Positions 1-5,223 of a stretch of DNA of 5,841 nucleotides are shown piece after piece (positions within the stretch are counted from its first letter, which is position 1; each line of letters begins with the position of its first letter). The notes under the pieces are model-generated. The model worked only from the letters and a program-made list of their open reading frames with translations. It had not been told where the DNA came from and made no database searches. Source of the DNA: an uncultured Alistipes sp. (GTDB lineage Bacteria > Bacteroidota > Bacteroidia > Bacteroidales > Rikenellaceae); assembly GCA_900549685.1 (NCBI GenBank), contig UROX01000156.1:1-5841 (forward strand). The letters run 5' to 3'. Made by a program: the position numbers and the translations under genes.

Positions 1-320
1 GCTCATATTTTTTATTGATACTAATGCCATCTTATCAACATCAACAACCATACCGCTAAAAAGTAACTGTCCGATAAAGATTTAACGACTTTTATCATTT
101 CTTAAACCAGTGACTTCGGTCTGCAAACGCTTTTCTAATCCGGTTTGATCTACAACCGGGAATAATCAAGTTTGTACAGGCATATTCGGGAGTGGTATTT
201 CATGGCCTCAAATAACGAAATTCGTTTGTGTCCAGACCTAAAATAGCATATTATTGGTAATCAACAATAAAACTATTCTCCAATAAGAAGAAATATTAGA
301 TTTCACAAAAGCACGTTAAA
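1..320. other. AT-rich intergenic stretch without a supported gene
   Basis: Bases 1-300 are about 34% G+C by hand count, much lower than the coding regions to the right. No frame on either strand gives a convincing protein. The longest suggestive stretch is on the minus strand: a frame open from 165 to 85, a TAA at 84-82, then open again to the window edge. It could be a decayed gene or chance in AT-rich DNA. A small inverted repeat, CCGGTT (140-145) with AACCGG (154-159), lies in the middle, and a weak AT-rich one at 251-256/265-270. I saw no good Bacteroidetes-type promoter, tRNA or terminator here. Confidence 0.6.
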
Positions 321-362
321 CACCGGCGCGATAAACATGAAGATTTGTTTACCGCGCCGGTG
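321..362 (-). terminator. Intrinsic terminator of the DUF1593 gene
   Basis: CACCGGCGCG (321-330) pairs perfectly with CGCGCCGGTG (353-362). The stem continues inward through ATAAACA (331-337) with TGTTTAC (346-352), leaving an 8-base loop. The one imperfect pair (331/352) is a G-U wobble in minus-strand RNA and an A-C mismatch in plus-strand RNA, which favours function on the minus strand. The following minus-strand bases are TTTAACG and then a TTTTG, so the U-tract is short. The hairpin lies about 110 bases beyond the DUF1593 stop codon. The 17-bp stem is clear; the termination role is inferred. Confidence 0.7.
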
Positions 363-438
363 TCATCATTTTAACGATGTTGTTTGCTTGACTGAAAGAC
401 AGAGACTCCGACAAGGCGACGACACGTTCTCCGCATCG

Positions 439-472
439 TCCGTTCGGTTCCCGTGCCGGAGAACCGGACGGA
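439..472. repeat. Hairpin directly after the DUF1593 stop codon
   Basis: Bases 439-450 and 461-472 form a 12-bp inverted repeat around a 10-base loop. There is one imperfect pair (444/467), which is G-U in plus-strand RNA and C-A in minus-strand RNA. The repeat abuts the TAA stop of the minus-strand gene (473-475). No T-run follows on the minus strand, so it is a poor terminator by itself. It may protect the transcript's 3' end together with the terminator at 321-362, or be a relic of one. Confidence 0.45.
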
Positions 473-1885
473 TTACCGACGGACCGTCACGACGATGCGG
501 CGATAGCTCGTCAGGGGAATCGTTCCGTCATCCTCGACTTCGCAGATCAGGTGGATTTCGCCTTCGGCACCGTCCGGAAGCCGCAGAACGGCCTCGGCAC
601 TGTCGGCATTATCGACACTCGCAGGCCCTTCGTACGTTCCCGCTTCGGGCATGATCCACCACTTGAAGGTCAGCCGGTCGCCGTCGGGGTCGGTCGAAGC
701 CGAAGCATCCAGTCTGACCTCGGTGCCGGGACGGGCCGCGATACGGATCGGAGCCAGCCCTTTCGAACCATCGACCGTTACGACCGGATTGCGGTTACCC
801 TGCCCCTCGGCCGCCCACTGCATACGCGCGGCGAAATTACGAAAGGCGGCAGGATAGAAACGGTGTACGTACTTCTCGGAAGCGGCTTTCGCACGGCCGT
901 CCGCATTGCCGTAACAGGTCGTCCTGCCATCGGCGCCCGTACCGTAACCGAACAGTCCGCTCCAGCCGCCTGCGGTCGGGTTCTCGGGATCGTTCAGTCC
1001 GTTGGGCGTGATATATATGAAGGAAGGCGAATCGCCTTCCACGCCGTATTTGAACTTCGGATAACATTCGCCCAGATGGCCTTTATGCTGTACCTGGGCG
1101 GCGTATGCGTCCCAATACGACGGTCCCGCCATGCAATGCGAGAGCCACGAGGTTTCGTCCCAGATGAAAAACAGCGCCTCACCGAAACGTTCGCGCATCC
1201 ATTGGTGCGAGCTGAGATTCAAATCGTATCGTCCGCGATACCGGCACTCGACATCCTGATCGGTAATGGCATAGACGCGCAGTTTCCCCAGCATGCGTAC
1301 GAGCAGCTCGCCGTTTCCGTCCTGTTCGGCCCGCCAGAGCGCCTGCGCCACCGTGTTGGCACTGCCCCATGCCGCCACGTAAATGGGACGGTCGTCCTTT
1401 TCCTGCGCCAGTTCCATAATCAGCCGGCTGCCGGGCGAATCGTTGGCATCGCCGAGCATCGCGACACCGGACCGGAGGCTGCCGATCCGCACACGACTGC
1501 GGAGATAATCGGCGCTCGGCCAGTATCCGATCTTCTGCAAGCGGTTTTCTTTCGCCGGCGCACGGAAACCGTTCTGTCCCGACCGTTTCATCAGATTGGG
1601 CAGATCCTTCTCGTAAGCATCGATAACCGTCAGCAGGCTGTCTTTCCATTCGACGGGATAATCCCTCTCGCAACTGTTGAATCCCGCCGTGAGGATCAGC
1701 CCCTCGATCTCGAAAAGATCGGCATGGGCCAGAAGTCTTATCATGGATTGTACGTCGTCGGGTTCGACGTCGCCGGGAGCGACATCCGTAAGAATCACGA
1801 TGCGGGGTTTCGCCTCTTTACCTCTCCCGCTCACCGAATGCAAGGCGGCAATCGACAGTGCGATCGTAAGCAACAGAAATCTCAT
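473..1885 (-). CDS. Secreted DUF1593 / Sde0182-type nucleoside-hydrolase-like protein
   Basis: This gene encodes a 470-residue exported protein. Residues 1 to about 20 (MRFLLLTIALSIAAL...) form a signal peptide. The DUF1593 domain, which has a nucleoside-hydrolase-like fold, follows. Residues 29-50 carry the acidic signature RIVILTD...EPDDVQSMIR, whose Asp cluster (D34, D43, D44) corresponds to the metal/ribose-binding loop of true nucleoside hydrolases. Other family-like segments are AAWGSANT (171-178), ITDQD (207-211) and EGDSPSFIYITPNGL with GGWSG (283-310). Residues from about 366 form a PKD/Ig-like C-terminal domain (DASASTDPDGD, 393-403). The catalytic role and substrate of this family are not settled; Sde0182 of Saccharophagus degradans is the prototype and is linked to cellulose binding. 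The frame extends upstream to 1942, but 1885 is preferred: it gives a clean signal peptide, and the extra codons would cover the promoter at 1915-1944. The gene appears monocistronic and is divergent from the GH2 gene. Confidence 0.88.
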   Translation of the reverse strand: MRFLLLTIALSIAALHSVSGRGKEAKPRIVILTDVAPGDVEPDDVQSMIRLLAHADLFEIEGLILTAGFNSCERDYPVEWKDSLLTVIDAYEKDLPNLMKRSGQNGFRAPAKENRLQKIGYWPSADYLRSRVRIGSLRSGVAMLGDANDSPGSRLIMELAQEKDDRPIYVAAWGSANTVAQALWRAEQDGNGELLVRMLGKLRVYAITDQDVECRYRGRYDLNLSSHQWMRERFGEALFFIWDETSWLSHCMAGPSYWDAYAAQVQHKGHLGECYPKFKYGVEGDSPSFIYITPNGLNDPENPTAGGWSGLFGYGTGADGRTTCYGNADGRAKAASEKYVHRFYPAAFRNFAARMQWAAEGQGNRNPVVTVDGSKGLAPIRIAARPGTEVRLDASASTDPDGDRLTFKWWIMPEAGTYEGPASVDNADSAEAVLRLPDGAEGEIHLICEVEDDGTIPLTSYRRIVVTVRR

Positions 1886-1914
1886 ACTCTTTCGTTGTGA
1901 GGGTGACAGTAAGA

Positions 1915-1944
1915 CAAAGTTACGATTTCCGTCATCGCACACAA
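1915..1944 (-). promoter_or_regulatory. Bacteroidetes-type promoter of the DUF1593 gene
   Basis: Read on the minus strand, TTG (1944-1942) is followed after 19 bases by TAACTTTG (1922-1915). This matches the Bacteroidetes sigma-ABfr consensus (-33 TTTG/TTG, -7 TAnnTTTG). The predicted transcription start near 1908-1910 gives a leader of about 25 bases before the ATG at 1885. It also argues against the upstream in-frame start at 1942, which lies inside the promoter. Confidence 0.65.
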
Positions 1945-1965
1945 CCGCTGCGTCGTATTTCTCGC

Positions 1966-1979
1966 ACCGGGCTCCCGGT
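1966..1979. promoter_or_regulatory. Palindrome, possible operator between divergent genes
   Basis: ACCGGG and CCCGGT form a 6-bp inverted repeat around a 2-base centre. It sits just upstream of the minus-strand promoter and well upstream of the GH2 start. The location fits a regulator site shared by both genes. No regulator gene is present in the window, and a 14-base GC-rich palindrome can occur by chance. Confidence 0.3.
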
Positions 1980-2064
1980 CACAGCAGGCTTCCGTTTTTC
2001 GGGCCATGCGACTCGGGGATTTTCAGTTGCGCCGTCTGCATTTTATGAAACGACGAAATTTTCG

Positions 2065-2072
2065 TACCTTGC
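2065..2072 (+). promoter_or_regulatory. Weak -7-like element for the GH2 gene
   Basis: TACCTTGC resembles the Bacteroidetes -7 box TAnnTTTG but lacks one T. About 20 bases upstream there is only TTTT (2041-2044) instead of TTTG. If used, transcription would start near 2078 and leave a leader of roughly 78 bases. The poor match may mean that the promoter needs an activator, or that the real one is elsewhere. Confidence 0.25.
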
Positions 2073-2155
2073 TTTTGTTTCTGTCCGGACCGTCGCCGTT
2101 ACGCTCCAGACAGGAACACACCGAAAACCGAATATTAACCCATAAACCTATCCGA

Positions 2156-4741
2156 ATGATTAGAAACACGATTTGCGCGGTTTTCATCCTATGCGCTTTT
2201 TCAGCCATGCGGGGACAGGACGCCCCGGACAGCCCCGATAACGGCTCCGTCGCTTCGGCCCGGTCGCTCGACGCTATTGACCGCGAATCGTTCCGTGCGG
2301 GACCTTCGCCTATGGAAATACAAGGAGAACGGATGACGGAAATCGGCGTCCGGTCGGCCGGAAAGCCCCGGCCTCCGCGCGAACTGTCGCTCGGCGGCAC
2401 ATGGCGGATGGTCGAAGCCACCGGCGATGCACCCGACTGGGAAGCGTCCGTTCCGGCCGAAGTGCCCGGCAGCGTCCATACGGCATTGCTGGCGGCGAAC
2501 CGGATTCCCGATCCCACCGTAGGCATGAACGACTCCATCGCCGAGAAATACTCCTACAAAGGATGGTGGTTCAAACGCGATTTCCGGTACGACGGAGGCT
2601 GGGAAAACGTGCAGCTGTCGTTCGGCGGCGTAGCGAACAAATGCACCGTATACCTCAACGGTCAGGAACTGGGCAAACACGAAGGCATGTTCGGCGGACC
2701 GGACTTCATGCTGACCGATCTGCTCAGGAAAGGCGAAAACGAACTGGCCGTGTATCTGGAACCCATTCCGTATTTCGGTCCCGAGGCGAGTCCTTTCGCC
2801 ACGTCATGGATCAGCACGGTCGTAGCAAACTGCGTATACGGCTGGCACTACGCCAAGATTCCGACACTGGGTATCTGGCAGGATGTCAAGCTCAAAGAGG
2901 TGCCCGACCGTCATTTCGAACATCCCTGCGTCTTCACCCGCGACACAGACGGCTCGATGAGATTGCTGGTCACGCTGCCGGAAAAGACGGAGCGCGGCAA
3001 GCTGAGACTGGTCGTCGCCCCGAAGAATTTCGAAGGCAAAAGCCAGGCATACCAATACGATATCGCGGGTAAAAGCGGGACGCTGGCCCTGGATTTCGAG
3101 ATAGACGATCCGCGACTCTGGTGGCCCAACGACTACGGAGAGCAGGCGCTGTACACCGCTACGGTATCGCTCGATGCCGGCGGCACGAGAGATGTACAGA
3201 GCCTCACCTTCGGCATACGCACCATAGAGATGCGTCCGCTGCCGAGCGGCGAGCGCGAGGACCTGTACAACTGGACGTTCGTCATCAACGGGCGGCCCAT
3301 TTTTATGAAAGGGGCCAACTGGTGCCTGATGGACGTGATGATGGACCTTTCGCCGGAACGTTACGCACGATTTTTGGGAGCGGCCAAAGACCAGCACCTC
3401 AACCTGCTGCGAGCTTGGGGCGGAGGGCTCTCGGAGACCGACACGTTCTACGACATGTGCGACGAAATGGGGCTGATGGTCATGCAGGAATGGCCCACAT
3501 GCTGGAACTCGCATAACACGCAAAATCTGGACGTGATGCGAGAAACCGTCGTCCGCAACACACTGAGAATAAGAACCCACCCCTCGCTGGCGCTGTGGGC
3601 CGGCGGTAACGAATCCTCGGAGCCTTTCGGCGAGATGATCGACATGATGGGGCGTACGGCGATCGAACTCGACGGAACGCGCGCTTTCCACCGGGGCGAG
3701 CCATGGGGCGGCAGCAAGCACAACCACGACAGCTGGTGGCTGGACCTGCACCTGAACAACACGCTGAACATGCAGGCCATTTTCTGGGGTGAATTCGGCA
3801 TGCCGTCGTTGCCGGTCAAGGAGAGCATGGAACGTTACATGGACGACGAGCCGTTCAGCTATCCGCTTTCGCCCAACAGCGTATTCGAACACCACGCGCC
3901 GACGTTCGGCGCATGGCAGGACATGAAACGCCTGTTCCGCGAGGTATCCTTCTTCGTCGAACCCACGTCGCTCGACAACATGATTCTGGGATCGCAGCTG
4001 GCCCAGACGGTCGGCACGCGCAGAGCGCTCGAACGCGCCCGCACGCTGTGGCCCGACCATTCCACGGGAGCGCTTTATTATAAAGTGAACGACGTGTACC
4101 CGGGACTCTCCTGGGGCAGCATAGACTACTACGGAGCGAAAAAAGCGACCCACTACTTCGTAAAACGGTCGCTGGCCCCCTGCGTGCCGGTGATTCTTTT
4201 CGACCGGACCAACCTGACGCGACAAGAGGTGGAATTACCGTATTTTCTGCTCGACGATACGCTCTCGCTCGCAGGACGGAACGTGACGCTGCACCTCAGC
4301 GTCTACGATCTCGGCATGCGCAAGGTATACGAACGGACGGACGAAATATCGTCCGACGCCTCCGTCGAACGGCTGCCGGACATCCGGCTCGACAGCGAGC
4401 AGACGACCTCACCCCTGCTCTATTTCAAAACCGACATCCGGGATGAATCGGGATGTCTGATCAAGAGGAACTGGTACATCGAAAATTTCGACTCGAAACA
4501 GGGCGCCATCTTCGAATCGCCCCGGTGCCCGCTCGCCGTAGTGCAGGACAGAAACACGGTACGCATCACCAACACCTCGGACGCGGTACCGGCCGTAGCC
4601 GTATCCATCGAGGTGCCCGGCGAAGCCGACCGGCTCGATCTGTCGGACAACCACCTGTGGATCGATCCCGGAGAAACCCTCGTCGTGGAGATGAACACCG
4701 AAAGCCCCGCGACGGTAACTTCTTGGAATCTGGCGCAATAA
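2156..4741 (+). CDS. Secreted family 2 glycoside hydrolase, beta-mannosidase-like
   Basis: This 861-residue enzyme is predicted to remove terminal beta-linked sugars with retention, probably in the periplasm. Residues 1 to about 20 (MIRNTICAVFILCAFSAMRG) are a signal peptide without a lipobox. A Pro/Ser/Asp-rich linker runs to about 75. The jelly-roll sugar-binding domain follows (about 78-250; WWFKRDF 137-143, YLNGQELGKHEGMF 166-179, PTLGIW 236-241), then an Ig-like domain (to about 360). The TIM barrel starts near 378 (NGRPIFMKGANWC) and includes LLRAWGGG (417-424). The acid/base is E486 in WAGGNES and the nucleophile is E546 in WGEFGMP. C-terminal beta domains complete the protein. Layout and motifs fit the beta-mannosidase / exo-glucosaminidase branch; the exact substrate cannot be read. 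The frame opens at 2006, but only Met at 2156 gives a standard signal peptide. Two features are unusual: the family GWDWG segment reads GWHYAK (229-234), and the catalytic residues are only 60 apart. The gene is probably monocistronic, with a hairpin 40 bases downstream. Confidence 0.93.
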   Translation: MIRNTICAVFILCAFSAMRGQDAPDSPDNGSVASARSLDAIDRESFRAGPSPMEIQGERMTEIGVRSAGKPRPPRELSLGGTWRMVEATGDAPDWEASVPAEVPGSVHTALLAANRIPDPTVGMNDSIAEKYSYKGWWFKRDFRYDGGWENVQLSFGGVANKCTVYLNGQELGKHEGMFGGPDFMLTDLLRKGENELAVYLEPIPYFGPEASPFATSWISTVVANCVYGWHYAKIPTLGIWQDVKLKEVPDRHFEHPCVFTRDTDGSMRLLVTLPEKTERGKLRLVVAPKNFEGKSQAYQYDIAGKSGTLALDFEIDDPRLWWPNDYGEQALYTATVSLDAGGTRDVQSLTFGIRTIEMRPLPSGEREDLYNWTFVINGRPIFMKGANWCLMDVMMDLSPERYARFLGAAKDQHLNLLRAWGGGLSETDTFYDMCDEMGLMVMQEWPTCWNSHNTQNLDVMRETVVRNTLRIRTHPSLALWAGGNESSEPFGEMIDMMGRTAIELDGTRAFHRGEPWGGSKHNHDSWWLDLHLNNTLNMQAIFWGEFGMPSLPVKESMERYMDDEPFSYPLSPNSVFEHHAPTFGAWQDMKRLFREVSFFVEPTSLDNMILGSQLAQTVGTRRALERARTLWPDHSTGALYYKVNDVYPGLSWGSIDYYGAKKATHYFVKRSLAPCVPVILFDRTNLTRQEVELPYFLLDDTLSLAGRNVTLHLSVYDLGMRKVYERTDEISSDASVERLPDIRLDSEQTTSPLLYFKTDIRDESGCLIKRNWYIENFDSKQGAIFESPRCPLAVVQDRNTVRITNTSDAVPAVAVSIEVPGEADRLDLSDNHLWIDPGETLVVEMNTESPATVTSWNLAQ

Positions 4742-4780
4742 CCGACCGATACGCCTCTGCGCAGTTTTCCAGAACCGCAT

Positions 4781-4811
4781 GCCGGCCGCCCACATCACAC
4801 GGGCGGCCGGT
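4781..4811 (+). terminator. GC-rich hairpin terminator after the GH2 gene
   Basis: CCGGCCGCCC (4782-4791) pairs perfectly with GGGCGGCCGG (4801-4810) around the 9-base loop ACATCACAC. A G-U pair (4781/4811) and a T-A pair extend it. It begins 40 bases after the GH2 stop codon. The tail (TAGTCGTTAG) is not T-rich, so it may terminate weakly or act as a 3'-end stabiliser. Confidence 0.62.
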
Positions 4812-4855
4812 AGTCGTTAGAAAGCACCCGGACAAGGCGATCACACGTTTTGACG

Positions 4856-4886
4856 CGATTTCAAAGAGCCGAAATTCGGCAAATCG
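4856..4886. repeat. Palindrome upstream of the 4919-4948 promoter
   Basis: GCCGAA (4868-4873) and TTCGGC (4875-4880) form a 13-base palindrome with a single central base. It is flanked by a second complementary pair, CGATTT (4856-4861) and AAATCG (4881-4886). The element ends about 33 bases before the -33 box of the next promoter, a typical position for an activator or repressor site. The regulator is unknown. It may also be a simple transcript hairpin. Confidence 0.35.
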
Positions 4887-4918
4887 AAAGACGCGTCGTA
4901 CCGATTCATCCAATATTA

Positions 4919-4948
4919 TTGCATATTACTCCGTAATCGCTATATTTG
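4919..4948 (+). promoter_or_regulatory. Strong Bacteroidetes-type promoter upstream of the structured RNA
   Basis: TTG (4919-4921), a 19-base spacer and TATATTTG (4941-4948) followed by C match the Bacteroidetes -33/-7 consensus fully. Transcription should begin near 4953-4956. The nearest downstream elements are the structured inverted repeat at 5011-5173 and then the lipoprotein start at 5224. The promoter could therefore drive a small RNA, the lipoprotein gene, or both. It is the best promoter match I found in the window. Confidence 0.75.
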
Positions 4949-4962
4949 CAGAGAACGAACAA

Positions 4963-4995
4963 TTTGTATCGCCTATGGCATAAACAGATAATTTG
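4963..4995 (+). promoter_or_regulatory. Second, weaker promoter candidate
   Basis: TTTG (4963-4966) lies 22 bases before TAATTTG (4989-4995), a -7-like box one base shorter than TAnnTTTG. The distance between the two TTTG cores is still near that of normal promoters. If used, RNA would start around 5000, close to the base of the structured element. It is less convincing than the promoter at 4919-4948. Confidence 0.3.
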
Positions 4996-5176
4996 GGACA
5001 TAAATAAAATATAAAAAGCGTTAGCTTTTATTCTTGCTCAGAAACTACCACCTTCGAAAGCACTCAAGAGTAAAGCGTAAACGCTCACGGAAACGTGGGC
5101 TTTACTCGTTTATTTGAGTGCAGGTTGTGGTAGACCTCTGAGCAGATAAAAGGTACTGTCCCACGCTTTTTATTAT
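4994..5176 (+). ncRNA. Candidate structured RNA (rod-like; 6S / Bacteroidales-1-like to be tested)
   Basis: A series of nested perfect stems forms one long rod: 5011-5021 with 5163-5173 (11 bp), 5025-5031 with 5146-5152 (7), 5036-5042 with 5137-5143 (7), 5045-5051 with 5127-5133 (7), 5060-5066 with 5115-5121 (7), and 5068-5076 with 5099-5107 (9). A terminal CACG-GAAA-CGTG hairpin with a GNRA loop sits at 5086-5097. Small asymmetric internal loops separate the stems, and one 7-base bulge (5108-5114) is on the 3' side only. The 3' strand ends in GCTTTTTATTATAG, which can act as an intrinsic terminator. No frame here codes for a protein. The length (roughly 165-220 nt depending on the start), the rod shape and the upstream promoter resemble 6S RNA and the Bacteroidales-1 motif, but I cannot confirm the class. 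The element may instead be a leader of the lipoprotein gene 50 bases downstream, or a palindromic mobile element. Plus is the likely strand, from the promoters. Confidence 0.6.
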
Positions 5177-5223
5177 AGAATATTAATCTATGCCGAGGGA
5201 CGGGCACATTTATCCCACTAACT

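Larger units (their letters stand above)
1886..2155. other. Divergent intergenic region between DUF1593 and GH2 genes
   Basis: These 270 bases separate two divergently transcribed genes and hold the minus-strand promoter at 1915-1944. A near-perfect palindrome, ACCGGG-CT-CCCGGT (1966-1979), lies upstream of both genes and is a candidate operator. A weak plus-strand -7-like TACCTTGC is at 2065-2072, one T short of consensus and without a good -33 box. The predicted leader of the GH2 gene has a small imperfect hairpin, CTGTC (2081-2085) with GACAG (2109-2113). I see no Shine-Dalgarno sequence before the GH2 start, which is usual in this phylum. Confidence 0.5.

Noticed and set aside
337..654. 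Plus-strand frame of 105 codons starting in the hairpin at 321-362
   Set aside because: The start lies in the terminator loop, the frame runs into the antisense of the DUF1593 gene, and the product is low-complexity and Arg-rich.
551..1900. Open plus-strand frame of 449 codons opposite the DUF1593 gene
   Set aside because: It is antisense to a gene with a signal peptide and clear family motifs, its product is Arg-rich with no recognisable domain, and long antisense frames are expected in GC-rich coding DNA.
1886..1942. Upstream start at 1942 for the DUF1593 gene
   Set aside because: It would add 19 polar residues before the signal peptide and would lie inside the -33/-7 promoter.
2006..2155. 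Upstream starts for the GH2 gene at 2006 and 2045
   Set aside because: They would place about 40-50 residues, including charged segments, before the obvious signal peptide at 2156. The Met at 2045 resembles a signal start but leads into a second one.
2804..4225. Open minus-strand frame of 473 codons opposite the GH2 gene
   Set aside because: It is antisense to the catalytic barrel with its intact E486/E546 motifs; the product is His/Val/Arg-rich without a recognisable domain or promoter.
4994..5163. Palindromic mobile element (MITE) with TGGGACA/TGTCCCA ends
   Set aside because: The terminal repeats are only 7 bp, no target-site duplication flanks them, the complementary stem continues beyond the right end (to 5173), and the spacing is asymmetric. 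An RNA explains the data better, though a genome copy count would decide.
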